Shown here in pieces: positions 34,501-47,500 of a DNA stretch of 64,000 nucleotides (position 1 is its first letter; every line of letters begins with the position of its first letter). The notes under the pieces were generated by a model. The model saw nothing but the letters and a program-made list of their open reading frames with translations. It did no database searches and was not told the origin of the DNA. A program made the position numbers and the translations under genes. The stretch is from Paragyromitra xinjiangensis (Eukaryota > Ascomycota > Pezizomycetes > Pezizales > Discinaceae), in NCBI GenBank assembly GCA_038503065.1, contig JBCAMK010000002.1:1240001-1304000 (forward strand), in the 5' to 3' direction.

Positions 34501-37500
34501 TACATTTTGTTCATGTACCACCATATGATCGTATAGATCCTAGGTCACACAGAATCACCACTCGTATCAACAACTTCCCACTACGACAAGGCTTAGATAC
34601 TACCTACTCGCATACACACGGCTCAATTTGGGATCAGGATTAGCAGAAGCCAACCCCCCCAAGAGAATTTTTCAGTCTAAAATCACATCCTTAGATCAGG
34701 CCACATGATACGCGAGATCCTAGGCCGCAGGTATAGATAATATTTTGGGAGGGTAGATCACGACCCTGCCACCTAGACGCTCCTTTCGGGAAAGGCGAAA
34801 GCTCCTAGCTACTAGGAAACTACTCTGTGGCTTTCTGAGTGTACTTTCTTACCATCCACCCATTCTAATGGTTGGCGGTCTTTCCTTTAAGCTATGACCA
34901 ATCACAATAAATCACTCGAATTTGTGCACTAACTGCAGCCTTAGCGTGAGAGCCACCTAGACGTTGTCCAGACATCTTTGTTGATATAACCAGGCCCTAC
35001 AGGTAGGGGTTGGTGTAGACAGCACTTGGGTTTGATACAAAACTCAGGCCAAGATAATAGAAAATCTCGTCATCATTCCCCTCCACCTTCCTCGCGGTCT
35101 TGGTATTCGCAAACCTTACCCCATGTAGATTTCCCAAGCCTCTTCCGATTCTGACCTGATATTCGGGAAGCAACAAGTCATCTACCCTTCGACCTTAAGC
35201 AGTGGCCACCCTATAGTCTTCATACCTACTGGCATTATTTACTGCGGGCTCCTACAGAAGCTCAAAGGTATGTAATGATTCAGCGCCATTATCCCCAGGG
35301 AGGGTCACCAACGATCCCGTCCTGCATTATCTTGCACTACTGAAGGCCCAATCAACTCAACTAACCAAAAAACCGCCAGCCCAGCATGAGCCAACACTCT
35401 ATCCAGCATGGGCAATCCACGTGAGGACGGCTTAATCGAACCTATGGCGTGTTTAGAAGCAATGGATGAAGGAATATTAAAAGACGAAGTCGATTCATGT
35501 AGGTAGTACGCGTATTAATTGTATAGCCCTCTTGGCAAGTCCCTGGTAATAACGAATCCCTCGTTGTGGCGAACCTCCTAGAAATCACCTTGCCTAGATT
35601 ACCCGCCATATTTCCCCGGATACCAGCCTAAAGACAGTAGGACACGTGGATTCGTGCAGATACTAGGGCAAGAAGATGACTGTGAAAAAGAGCGACTGGA
35701 CTGCGAAGACACGGTAGTGATCAGCTGCACGAAAACTCCCCAGATCCCAAGAAACAGAAAGGGTGACGGATACATAGAACAAAATACCCACTCATGGGAT
35801 AAATCACCATTGGAAAGCACAACACACATCTATGAGCTAATAACCAAGGATTAACGGGGAACCCCAAGTGCCGAAAAGCTTAAGAGTGCAGACTATCTAT
35901 TTCAATTTACTACATGTACTTATCTTGCAGACCCAAGAGAACAGTTGCATACACAAGAGCATTGGTTTTCAGCACTAGCATCGTAGCCCTTCGGGAGAGC
36001 CAGCACACAAGTATTTGGAATATTAATGACAATAGGCTTCACAGCAAAAAATCAGTAATCAAAAACAAGCCTACGCCTGCAGCGCACCACGATATTTCAG
36101 ACCCCAGCAGCCACTTAGATACCTTATCGAGCGGCTAGAATCTACAGCCGCAGATCCTCTCGCTAAAGAAAAATTACGTAGTCGAATGGTTAGACAAACT
36201 GCTTGCTGGGTTAATCATGCAGTATAACCCACGAACAAGCTGGACTGGCTGGGTGCAGCCCGACTGCAGGCGACTGCAGCAAGCCGTTGCAGATCGCATT
36301 CAACCCAAAATATGTCAGAAAGTAGCAAATAAAAGTACAGATAACATCGCTGCCATGTGGCTTCTACCTTAACCCGCTATTGAGTCTCTGCAAAACTACA
36401 AGGTGATGGCCTGACATCTCAAGTCATCCCGAATTGGGGTGTTGTGTTGCTGGGTCAACAAGAAATAGGCTAACATGAGACGGCAGACCCATGACACCCC
36501 AGGTTTCCAAAACCTCAGCCAGCTTTACCTCCTCACCCCAAACCTGCCACAACAAGGAAATCTACCGAATAATGAGCATGAGAAAGCTATAGCTTAAAAC
36601 GATATAAATGAGAAAAACTGGCTAACATCACGAGATAAGCCGCTGTAACAGCCTTTAACTAGAGATTAAAAGTCGAAATCTAGCAACACCAAGCCCAAAT
36701 AATCATCATCAGAGGTCCCAAACACATGGAAAAATGAAAAGACAAACCGTGAAGTCACCAATCTTCTCCTGTATACAAGATACTCAAACGAGAACATATT
36801 GATATACACACTGATTTTTTCTAGTACCTCTAATATGCTCTTTATGGCACGTCTAACAGCAATAAAGCTAACCATCCAGAAAACGGAGCAGTAAATAGGA
36901 TGGACGTAAAGTTTTGGGACGCCGCGAACGTCCCTGAGCTATTTTGGGCCCCTAGGGAGAAACAGATGATTACGAGGGCAAAAAAATTGGAAGTCAAATC
37001 AACGAGATAAGGTACATTGAATGATTTTTTTAAAAAAGCTCTAAGCAACAAAGTTTGATTACGGTTGGAGAAACCACCCCTTACATGGCATCCTAAAAAT
37101 AAACTATCATGAAACTTATCGGCCGAAATATTATTACCGGCGCATCAACCAAAGGACTGGAAATCCCGGGTGGAGAAATGCGGGGAAGAAATATTTGCTT
37201 CGCTTTGTAGGATTTGGTGTTCCTCGAAAGGGGTGGAAAGATGGTGCGGGAAAAAAAACACCCCCGCCAAAGCAATACCTAGCTGAAACTATTGCAGCCA
37301 GGTGCGCGGTAAATCGACCAGTACCATTATCGAAAATAAAAGCATTGCTTTTCTCGCGCAAGGGCCATGATAGCCCACGGAGTAGAACTGCAATATGTAT
37401 GTTACACATAGCCAAGAGCTAAAGGGTTCGGTGTGAGGCTGATGGCCATGGTCGAATTCTCGAAAAAGCCAATCAAGGTGTCCAATCAAGCTTCTCATTG

Positions 37501-39015
37501 GACAAAATATGGAGCTCGCTTTGATCCGACAGAGTGGTCGGTTTCTAACCAATAAGGAGCCTTCCCGAAAATTTTAAGTATTTGGAATCACAGCACCACC
37601 GTTATTACAGGACGAGGAAAGCGAGGGGTGTACTGGTAGCGTGCCGTTTATTGACGCAAGCCTCAAAACCGATCTCGATCTTGGAGTCTATCTCCATAGC
37701 TGAAGAGAGGGGGAATACCAGGGGATGGCCATGCTCCCGCAGGAATTTTAAAACGCTTGACGGAAAAAATGTGCACATACTTCCTTCGATTCACCTATCA
37801 TTAACTTAATTACTGCTTTACCCATGAGTCAGTCATTTGCCATCATTGAAGAGGTAGATTAGAATTTTTTTGGATAGGAACCGAAGATGCTGGTGGCTGC
37901 ACAGAAGTTGATACTCAAGGCTAAGCCATAACCAACGCTCTCTACATTATGTTTCACATCGAATTCGAAGATGATCGAATAAGAAAGCTTATTGACGACA
38001 GTGGATCCGTATAGATCGAGAAATAAGGCGGGAGAGAAGTGGAAGCAGATACGAATGAATACGAACGAGATACTTATCTAGCTCCTTGTGGAATATAGGC
38101 AACCTTGGCTTGATCCTGCATATTTGCCGTGACTCGAAAGCATTCGGATCAAAAGTGCATGTATATACCCCTACTAATTAGTTTGAGCGCTACCAATTTA
38201 GGGATTTTTCGAGTAAGCTGGGAATTCAAAGGACATGAATGACGGTGTCGGGGCAAGGCTAAAATGTTAGTTTTCCCGAATGGGGGCTATCGGCCCCAAG
38301 ATCTCCCGACTCCTGCGAGTGACTGAATGTGATGCATCCTAAAAAACCAAAAGAAAGATCTCGAAAGAAAGTACGGAATATTGACTAGGTGCTTGCAGAT
38401 CCTAAACTTGATCTATGGGTCACTTTTGGCCCGATGAATACGTAACTTCTCGGGCCAAATCACTCCGGACAGTTCTTTAGCTTCTCTGGCGCGGAACTAC
38501 ATTGCAGCCGATTATTTAACACGGGCAAATTCAACATTTCGTCACAGAGGCGATTTCTAGTCAACATATTTTAAGTGTGTTTTAAGAAGCGGGACGGTTT
38601 GAGGTTAAGCCTATTTGTAGGAGATGCACACGGAATCCCGGAGTTCGGCTTCCATTTCGAGATCGTAAACGTGCAATGTGGCACCTAACCAAGACAATCT
38701 TGGCGGACCTAGATTGGAGCCGCCCAAGCACCGATCTAGGATCAGCCTTGACATAGGCTTAACTTAACTTCTCATCGGAAAGCATCACCACCCACTTCGG
38801 CGTGTGCATCCTACATATATTTACTCCCCTCCACCACTACTATAGCTGCTGCTGTGAGCGTTGACCGTCACGGATAGCTCCTATTTGAATTATCTTTCGT
38901 TTCTATCCAACACTGCGCCTCTCCTTCAACATAATTCAATATTTACTTCTGCAACCTGCCGTTTCATAATATCGCTCATACTTTGTACACTGCGCTCTAC
39001 ATACTGCGCACCGTC
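31534..39015. other. Gene desert of ~7.5 kb
   Basis: No frame on either strand longer than about 90 codons and no conserved motif was recognised. The left end is the promoter of the GMPPA-like gene and the right end (about 38700-39015) that of the P450. A cluster of TCGAGC-containing repeats lies at 33605-34030. The base composition is not extremely A/T-rich, so heavy RIP is not obvious. Old, unrecognisable transposon remains or non-coding RNAs are possible. Confidence 0.5.
33605..34030. repeat. Degenerate repeat cluster with TCGAGC words
   Basis: Two blocks of about 50 bp, near 33618-33668 and 33856-33905, align as diverged direct repeats around CAAGCTTTA and (T/C)CGAGC(C/T)TG. TCGAGC-type words recur about eight times in 420 bp. 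Most differences are transitions. This looks like the remains of an old repeat family; no coding potential is seen. Confidence 0.4.
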
Positions 39016-40724
39016 ATGGCAAAGTTGCTCATTCTCGCCTCTGCCGCAGTTGCATCTCTGTTGTTGACTCGACACCAACCTACGTACTTTTCATCGCCGA
39101 TATGGACATTCCTCGGAGTATCTTCGGTGTTGTTTATGGGGTTTTCCGTATATGATGTTATCGTGTACCCCTTGTTACTCTCGCCGCTCCGTCACCTCCC
39201 TACCCCCAAGGGTGCGCACTGGTTCGCAGGCCATTTCTTCGAGATATTCAATAATCCAACTGGTACGCCGCAGCTCAAATGGGTGGAGCAGTTGCCCAAC
39301 AACAATGGTCTCATACGTTACAGGGGATTCCTCAACCGGGAGCGCGTAATGCCCACCAACCCAAAAACACTGTCGGAAGTACTGCATCAGAAAAGTTATG
39401 CCTTCATAAAGCCAGCGTTTATGCGGGATGGCATTGGTCGTATCCTCGGTCTGCGTGGGATCTTGTTTGCGGAGGGTGATGAACATAGACATCAGAGGAA
39501 GCTCTTATTGCCTGCGTTTTCACACTCCCAGATCAAAAATCTTGTTCCGACATTCTGGAGTACCTCCCACGAGCTCGTAGATAAGATCGCAGAAGTTGTG
39601 TCGGCCTCGGAGAGCCAGGCTCCTGTTATCCAGATGAGCCGCTGGTGTTCGTTGGCGACTCTCGACATCATTGGCCGTGCCGGCTTCGGGTATGAGTTTC
39701 GGGCGCTTGCGAATGCTGGCGGGTCAGAAGACAGTAAGGGCGATTCTGAGTTGGCGCAGGCATACAATACACTTTTCACTCCACCTCCAACCCCTAGGGT
39801 ATTATTAGTGCATATGGCGCGTTTGACTTTGCCGTCCTGGTTCCTGCTTTCCCTCCCTCTTAAACAGAACAAAGATGCGCAACAGGCTGCGCGAGTTGTC
39901 AAGCGCGTCTCCCTCGAGATCATAAATTCCAAGAAACTCGAGATTGCCGAGAAAAAAAGCGGTACCCAGAACGGCAGCGAACGCGACATTCTCACTGTTA
40001 TGCTTAATTCCGGCGATTACGTGGGTTCCGACGGCATGGATGTCATGGGTGATCAAATGATGACCTTCCTAGCTGCAGGCCACGAGACTACCGCAACGGC
40101 CATGATCTGGGGCCTACATCTTCTCTCGCTCAAAGAGAATCATCATATACAGACTCGGCTCCGCGATGAAGTTCGTACCGCCTTCCCCCACGGTATCCCT
40201 GAAAATGTCTCCTACGAGCAAATCGAGTCGCTCAAGTATCTCCGTAACGTCACTTCCGAGGTTCTCCGGTTCTTCCCGCCGGTGCCGTTGACAGCGCGCC
40301 ATGCGAAAGAGGATACTACTCTCGGTGGGCAATTCATACCAAAGGGAACGCATATTGTGATTGTGCCTTGGACAATCAATAGAAGTAAGGAGTTGTGGGG
40401 CGAGGATGCAGATGTGTTTAAACCTGAGAGATGGGATGATGGGCAGGCTGAGAGCAATTATGCGTTCATGACGTTTTTGGCGGGGCCCAGAGGTTGTATT
40501 GGGAATGTGTTTGCGAAGCTCGAGTACAAGTGCTTGATGGCTGCGCTGATTGGTATTTACCCTTTCCCTGGTCGCTTATTTGGTGTGGGGCTAATTTGAG
40601 GGTGGTAGGACGGTTTGAGTTTATTGAGGAAATAGAAGGGCGGGTGATAGATATTAAGACTAGTATTACGGCGAAGCCGGTTGGTGGGATCCCATTGAAG
40701 GTCAGTGTGGTTCCGGGCTGGTAA
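39016..40724 (+). CDS. Cytochrome P450 monooxygenase (microsomal, CYP4/CYP3-like clan)
   Basis: Two exons (39016-40552, 40609-40724) encode 550 residues. The 56-bp intron has donor GTATTT, branch GCTAATT and acceptor GTAG; reading through it would stop early. The N-terminus has two hydrophobic segments (MAKLLILASAAVASLLL and a second near residue 30-50), fitting an ER anchor. The I-helix oxygen-binding motif AAGHETTATAM, the K-helix ExxR (SEVLRFFPPVP), the PERW motif (FKPERWDD) and the heme loop FLAGPRGCIGN with Cys494 are all present, so it should be active. The WAEGD-type C-helix (FAEGDEHRHQRKLLLPAF) is also intact. The substrate is unknown; no clear biosynthetic cluster surrounds it. The ATG is chosen because upstream in-frame codons lack another ATG. 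Confidence 0.95.
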
Positions 40725-41278
40725 GTATAAGGGGTTTGTGGGTGAAGTGAAGTGAAGTGTTTTATAGCAGGTTAATTCTCCAGCATTTTTTTTCCATCGG
40801 GTGGGGTTTCTGAGGTTCTGTTAGATGGACATAGGGGTAGATAGGCACAGGATGTTCTCTTTTGTGCGGCTGTATGGTGTATTGATGGTTGCATATAGTT
40901 GCATTATAAATATTCTCCACTGTGCCATAGATACTCTCTCTTTCTCTCTCACGAGTGCGATGCGGTGAATGGTGCCATAGTTCGCCCAGTTTCAATCGGG
41001 CCGTGCCGCGGCAGTGGCGGCCCTTCCCGCTTCCCCCGAACAAGGCAAGCGCAGCCGCTTAGTGGACATCTCCCTCCCCCTCGACCACGTTATTCATTCA
41101 TTTCTTTCTTTCTTCTTTACCCCGCAACCTCCGCCAACGATTCACCACTAGGCAAATCCACCAACAAACAAGCTAGTCTGTTCTCTTATATACTCTCGCC
41201 CCACGAACAGAGATGCCCACAATCCCCCCTCACTGCACCAGCTATCCAGGGGGCCTGACCATCGTCACCGTAGATTAG
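40725..41278. other. Intergenic between P450 and next gene
   Basis: Contains a GAAGTGAAGTGAAGTG microsatellite near 40745 and a pyrimidine-rich stretch at about 41085-41130 that probably belongs to the promoter of the downstream gene. No gene is seen. Confidence 0.45.
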
Positions 41279-42095
41279 ATGTACCCGTTGTTTTTCCCGC
41301 CGCAGGCCGCGAACACGCCCTACGCTATCCCTGCGCCCACGTGTTTTAGGAAGGAGGTTGACTATGATGATGCGTGTGCGCGGTACGGTGTGGACGTGTT
41401 CCGTCGGCCGTTGGGTCCTTGTAGCTACTGCGGTGGCGGGCAGTGGGGGAGTTGCGATTGTGATGCAAGTTCAGAGGTAACATTGCAGCCGGGGGATATT
41501 GAAGTGAGTGTCTATTTATTCATCTATCTATTCACCTTGCTATTTTTATTTATTTATTTATTTATGACTGTTTGCTAACCCTGATACCAAGCTCATCGCG
41601 TTCCAGATCCAACTCTACGAGCTCGGTCTCGACGCGGACTGGATCAAGAAGGAAGTCGCGTTCAGAGGCATGGAGTCGCGTGAGCGGCTTCGCTACGAGT
41701 TTGACGGCACGGAAAAGTTTTTTATCGATGGTGTTCCGTCGAGTCGGGTTCTTCCCACTGGACCGACGCTTGGTATCGTTCCGAAATTACCCCCCGCTGC
41801 AGCTGCATTTACACCCCAAAGGTCGCCACCGCAGCAATATGTAACCCCACACCGACCCCCGCTGGCTCGCAGAGAGTCGAGATTGAGGTATATGGAAACG
41901 TATGAAGCGTCGGAAAAAGCCACTGTGAAAAAAGCTGCTCAGGGAGAGGGTAAAGAGGAGGTGTTGATGATGCTGGGGAAGATGCGGCTCGGTGATGCCG
42001 AGAAGAATGTTGGTGCTCAGGTTGATGCGCAGCCTGTTTCGACAAAGAGGACCAATCGGAGGAGGAGGGGGAGGAATAGAGCGGCTTACTCGTGA
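41279..42095 (+). CDS. Unrecognised small basic protein with N-terminal Cys cluster
   Basis: Two exons (41279-41503, 41592-42095) join in phase 0 to 242 residues. The 88-bp intron contains a TTTA microsatellite and ends CTGATACCAAG. The N-terminal half has a Cys cluster (CSYCGGGQWGSCDCD, about residues 46-62) that might bind zinc. It is followed by a helix LIAFQIQLYELGLDADWIKK at the start of exon 2 and FRGMESRERLRYEFDG. The C-terminal half is disordered and basic, ending in RTNRRRRGRNRA, which could target the nucleus or nucleic acid. No family is recognised. The splice restores a continuous amphipathic helix, supporting the model. Confidence 0.75.
41545..41564 (+). repeat. TTTA microsatellite in an intron
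   Basis: About five tandem TTTA/TTTATT units occur inside the intron 41504-41591 of the neighbouring gene. It is a simple repeat with no further meaning visible. Confidence 0.8.
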
Positions 42096-43084
42096 GGCGA
42101 GCAGATGGATGCATTTCGAACTGCAAATCAAACTATCGTGAACGCCCGAGGAACATTATTGCCGGCGAATATCAAAAAAGTCATGGCTCCACCTGTACTT
42201 GTATGGGGCAATCCATACGGTTCTCTGAGAAGCTCGAGTATCTTTTCCTTTCGCATGCGACAGAATGGAAACATATCACTTCCGAATATGGAACGATTGG
42301 GGGGGAGGGCACAAAGGCAGGCTTATAGCGTCTGACTGATGTTTTTTGTTTTTTTCACTTGTTTTCTCCTACGTGTGTCTGGTTGGATGTTCCTGATTAT
42401 TTTTGTTTTTTATTTTTTTTACAGCTTTTTGTATCTGCAGAGGTTGCTTGTGTGCATGACGATGGAACACTGGTGGAAGCTCTGGATGCGTTGCCGAGGT
42501 CTCAGGTTACACTAAGTTTGAGGTGGCCTATGGTACCTACCGCACGGTCCCACCTGCAGATTCCAGGGGCAGAGAAAGGAAGTAAAGAAGGGAAGGCAGG
42601 CGATTGGGGCACAGTTGGTCAAATTGAAATCTTTCTGGTTAGGATCCGTTTTTCGCTTATCAGTCCGATTCACTCAAGGAGTTTGGACCCATTATGGGTT
42701 GGGTTGCGGTTAGTACGCCACGAAATTGAACAGTTCGATCCCCAAAGAAGGAAAGATGGGCCTTTGTGAAAATGGGGTGGCCGACGGGTTCGGAGCACCT
42801 GCTTCTTCCCCCCGGCCTGTGGGATCGTCGAGGCTTCCCCATCCTCTGCTTGTGTTTCTGTGCCTTCCTCCCTTCGTTTTTTTTCGACCAGTACTCGTTT
42901 GAACGGTTACACGTGGACCGTTTCTCGTTTTTTTGTTTCTTGCCCTCTCGTTTGAGTGGAGTCCCACGCATGCATCCCCCACGACCGTTTTTGAGGCTCC
43001 CATTTCAATCCTGAAACCTTGTTTTCTGGATTATTTTGTTTTCCTGGGTGTTTTATATATTATATATACCATTTTTGTTGGGCT
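42096..43084. other. Intergenic region
   Basis: Two forward frames of 76 and 136 codons (42105-42335, 42359-42769) lack recognisable domains. T-rich stretches at 42340-42420 and 42870-43075 look like UTR/promoter sequence. Nothing else is supported. Confidence 0.4.
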
Positions 43085-44443
43085 ATGAGGTCCAATTGCT
43101 CGTCGTTTCTACTGGCATTGCTAGCTGCCTTCATTGTGCTCGCTACGGCGGAGAGTCCAGGTGCTACAAGCGGCCAGAATCCGATTACATACCCCCTTGG
43201 CGGGAATTTGAATGCGGGGAGCCCCATCACGATAACATGGACAGTAAGTTCTATCTGCTATCGTGGGTTTGGTGGAACCCTTAGGCACAATATATTGACA
43301 TCTGTAATACTACTAGCCTACAACGTCAGGGACCATTACGCTACACATTCTCAAGGGTCCTCCCGATAACCTCTCTGATCTGGGTCCCATTGCCGGTTCG
43401 TACCTTCATTGCACGCTCTTCGACATGGGAATGCGCGTTCTTTTCTGGGAGCCCTGGTTAACGTTCAGGAAGCGAATATTGCAAACTCGGGCTCGTATTC
43501 ATGGAGTGTTCCGAGCACTTTCGAGGACTCGGCGAGTATGCCAGCAGGGAATAAATATGGGATTAAGATTGTTGATGATTTGACGGGAACATTCGAATAT
43601 AGTCCTCCGTTTGATATGACAGTTCCTGCGGCGGCAGCTTCAAGCTCTACACCTACGGAGACAGCGTCTTCGGTGTCTACGGGTGCTACCTCCGCTGCCG
43701 CAGGACCTACTGGAATAACTACATACTCTGGTCCTAAAAAGGACGACATCAATGCAGCTGATACTACCACGTCATCAGCGTCCTCCGCCTCCACTTCATC
43801 CATATTTGGCAGTTCCAAAGCCACAGACCTAACTAACATCCCTGACCTTGGCCTCATCTTTGGTGCAGCCTCTGCCGGCGTCGGCGGGCTTATCATTATC
43901 ATTGTCGTCGCTGTCGTCTGGGCTCGTGTCCGCTCCGACCGCAAAAAGGCAAACTACTACGGGAAGTCCTTCCGTGACCGACGCTCCGCATTCGACTCAG
44001 AAACCCCCACTACCCGCCGTCACTCCCGCTCCTCCTCCTCCAGCTCCTTCGGCGACCGACGCGCATCACAACTCTTCAACTACCCGCGACTCCACCGCCT
44101 CCTATCCTCCCGCACACTCACCCGCGGTACTTCCTCCCGCTCCGTCAGGCGCGGTCTCTCCCATCGCGGGGCTAGCAATGGCCGCTCCTCACCGCCCCCG
44201 CCTATGCCCTCTCTTGCGGCAATCCAGCTACGGAACCCACCGCCACCACTAGCGCGGGGCCCACTGCAGGTGGTTAATAATGGTGTACCTGATAGTCCGC
44301 CGCCTCCGTTAACGCCGTTGCCGGTGGCGGTGACTCGGGCGCCGCCGGAGCCGCTGCAGTTTACGGGGGGTGCTAGTTTTCAGCCGTATAAGCCGCGTGT
44401 GTATACGCCGATACGGCCGGGGTTTGAGGATGTTCACTTATAG
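43085..44443 (+). CDS. Kre9/Knh1-like (DUF10342-type) single-pass membrane protein
   Basis: Three exons (43085-43243, 43317-43395, 43452-44443) give 409 residues up to the first stop. The N-terminus MRSNCSSFLLALLAAFIVL is a signal peptide. The following domain (NPITYPLGGNLNAGSPITITWT / PTTSGTITLHILKGPP / EANIANSGSYSWSVP) matches the Ser/Thr-rich Kre9/Knh1-like N-terminal domain found in fungal cell-surface proteins. A Ser/Thr/Ala-rich, probably O-glycosylated stalk follows, then one membrane helix (ASAGVGGLIIIIVVAVVWAR) with a positive stop-transfer RSDRKK. The cytoplasmic tail is Ser/Arg- then Pro-rich. The layout resembles a wall sensor or an adhesion protein. The second intron has a weak branch site and is less sure. 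The frame continues after the TAG stop at 44441. Confidence 0.82.
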
Positions 44444-44596
44444 GATCTTGGGGTGGCCGGTTCGTCGATCGGTAGGAATACGATGAATGGGTCACCCCCA
44501 CCTCCGGCGTATGAGGCGGTTGAGGCGGAGAAGGATCGGATGATGCGGTTTTCGACGTGGAGTTTGGGGAGTTATTATGGGTATTATTTGGATTGA
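44441..44596 (+). other. In-frame 50-codon continuation after a TAG stop, with PPxY motif
   Basis: After TAG (44441-44443) the same frame stays open for 50 codons to TGA at 44594. It encodes coding-like sequence (GRNTMNGSPPPPAYEAVEAE, then RFSTWSLGSYYGYYLD) in the style of the preceding tail. PPAY is a PPxY motif, the ligand of WW domains. A possible 45-nt intron GTGTATACGC...CTTATAG (44399-44443) would remove the stop in frame but has no clear branch site. Readthrough, a recent nonsense mutation or a sequencing error are the alternatives. Confidence 0.6.
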
Positions 44597-47500
44597 GTTG
44601 AGGGGCGGAGGTGGAGTAGGGGGGGGTGAGGGGGGTGTGGCCGAGGTATTAAGGAAGGTATATATTTCCTAAGAGGGTTTGGAAAGTGCGGTTTAGCGTT
44701 TGCTGTAGAAGGTTTCTGTATTGTATAGGAGGTTCGGTTGGACAGGGTCGGGGCGTTTCTCATCATTCTTTTTTTTTTTTAAACTGGGATGCATATGGCG
44801 TATCTTCTTTACTGTCTTTTGCTTTTTTTTAAGGCTCCTTGCGCATGCTGGGTCTGTTGTTTTCTGGTAGTTGTAATTGTTAATTACAGGAAGCTATGGC
44901 TACACGAGTTTCCTTAGTTGTTTGGATTGAATGCGAGGGGCTGGTGCTTGTGGTGGTGTATATTGGGTATAGTGAGGGGTGGGGTGTCAATGTTATATAT
45001 TGTGGTTTCTAATAAATATTACGTGACAATAGGTCGTACAGTTACTCCAATGAAAGTTGGGTGCTCTGGGGGTATTTGCTATTGTAAGGTAGGAGTAGGT
45101 TTGTGCTCCTGCTGGTTGAGTGTTTAGGATGAGGTATTGGTGTTATAAACTTTAGAGAGATCTAGATGTTGGAAATAGGGTTCCTAATCGTGAGTCTCGA
45201 AGGTGAAGAGTTTTTCATGTACTGGTATGCGAGGTCTGTCTATAAATTCGAGCCTGTATGGAGCGCGACTCAATCAATCAAGTCTCAATCTCTACTTTCA
45301 ATACCAGGTGAAGTGATAAGAGGTGATATTCGTTGCTTCTGCTGAAGGCTTGATATATTCGATGGGGGGGGGGGATGTGGAAGGAACGAAGAAGAGGCGG
45401 GAAACCTCCGTATATATACAAGTATTCAGCCAATCAGAGGCTTTCCGACATACCCTCCGTCGGCCATCCCTTCAGGCCCAAAACAGCCTCCGAATAAGCC
45501 TAATATGCTGGATAGCTGCCTAAATAATTGATAGCTGGGGGAAGCCAAAACGGCAAGGAATAAGAAACCTGAATAGTAGAAAAGCCTGCGTATGCTATAA
45601 GAGCCCTACGTAGGTGGAATAAAGAATAGAGCCAAATGGTGAGGGAAGGCTGGAAGCGGCACGAAAGGGAGTAAATATATATCCAACACTAGGTAGTGGG
45701 GTGGGGGCGAGTGATGCTAGATGACTGTAGCTTGCCGCAGGATCTGGAAATATACTGTAAGGTCTCCTGGAGTTGAGGATGCCTCTGCCTCATATTCAAG
45801 TCTGGGTACGTTATACTAAAGAAATAGATATTGTTACGATTGATTTCTACCGTATACCTACTATAGCTAACATTGTGGAGAGAGTCACGAGAGTACGTAG
45901 GGGGGGAATTCGGGGCTAGATACTGTATTCTTATAGGGCGAATATCCTTGTAAGAAATGCCAAGTGCGCGCTAAGATGCTCATAATAGGGTAACCTCTAT
46001 GTAAATACAGTAATGGGGCGTTTGGGGGGCTTTGGGGAAACCATTTTTTTGATATCCAAAATTAAATATGCAGGAAGTAATTTTGCGACCATCCTTACCC
46101 TACTTTTGTCTAGATATGGAGGGTTCTCAGATATTCACCCACTTTCTATAAGAATGTTCATATAGCGATATTCTTATTTTCCCGTGCAAAATATCTTGGT
46201 CTTGCCGTCTTTATTTACATCTGTGTTACCTGAGCAACTATGATGGTTTTGTAGTTTATATTTCTACTACTCTCTTCTACATGTGTTTGCTTCATATATC
46301 TCGGTATTTGAGCTATTCTAGTTTCTATGGCTGATCTTATTCATATATTCAGATCTGCAAAGATCGCCGAAGATTTTACAACTTCCTACTTTCCGTGCTA
46401 CATGGTGAATTTGAGGCTCAAATTCAATGATACTGATAGGACGTGTACAATAAAAGAGAGCTGTGAAATCGGGGTACGATCTTGACCCTAGCGATGGCCG
46501 GGGAGTGTTCCAGTCGTAATATTGGAGGAGATGCGTATCCCGATAATGAAGTGATTCGCTCCTTTCCTAGAAGATTCATCATGTATACAAGACCCTACCA
46601 ATGGTATCTCTAGATAATACATGTTGTCCGCTGTCATCCGTCCATATAAGGTTTGTCGGTGAAGCCTTGCTCCAGAGGGTGAATCCCTTAGTCGTACCAA
46701 GGCTGGGTTCTGGTCGGATTCAAAAGCTGAGCGTTGACGTACACGTAGAGACTGACGTAGGAGCTGTCTGCCTGATGCAGGGTATAGTCTACATATTCTC
46801 CGTATGGACACATCTTAGGGCATATCTCTAGGAGTTTCGGCCAGCACAGAGTCGAGTGAGACTCCATGCAATTTCTGCTACTGGTTGGGCTATGCTAGCT
46901 CCCAGAAAGGCGTGGAATAAGGTAGTCCAAGGGAATAGGTGGCTATTAGATTAGAAGATTTCCCGCTCCCTGCTGTAAAGTTGTGTACCAATACTCTGCT
47001 TCCATCCGATCCTTTCGCCTGCGGATCTTCTGTGGTTACGCACTGTTATGTGCTGACGAGGCTCTTGTGGGTGTGTTTGATATGTGGAGACAGTTAATCG
47101 TTCACAAACTTCTTTTTTCGTTTGATTGGTTGGTTAATAGTGTGAATCTTCTCCTATCAGTAAAGCTTTTTAAACCCACAAGGCATCTTCCCCTCATGTT
47201 ACCTCCTTATTCAGTTCCCACCAATTAGCCTAAGTAAGATTGGGGTTTTTTGTTTATTCACTCAATGGGCATGCTGTTATGGTGCTTTATTTGGTATGAT
47301 ACGTAGTCTGGGATGAGTTGTCGTGAAGCGCGTACTATTGGCTGTTTTGCATATGTGCGAAGTTTATTTTGATGATACCCTTCATCAAACCAACACTGCG
47401 CAGTACAGCAACAGGCTGACAAAACATTTTGGAACACGCGCAATTTATCAACTGCCAACAACATCACCTATTTTACAACTTACTTCTAAGTGCCAAGTTC

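Noticed and set aside
42359..42769. Plus-strand frame of 136 codons between two genes
   Set aside because: No recognisable motif; the beginning lies in a T-rich leader-like stretch.
45364..45375. Run of about ten G bases
   Set aside because: Simple homopolymer; may be a sequencing artefact and shows no wider structure.
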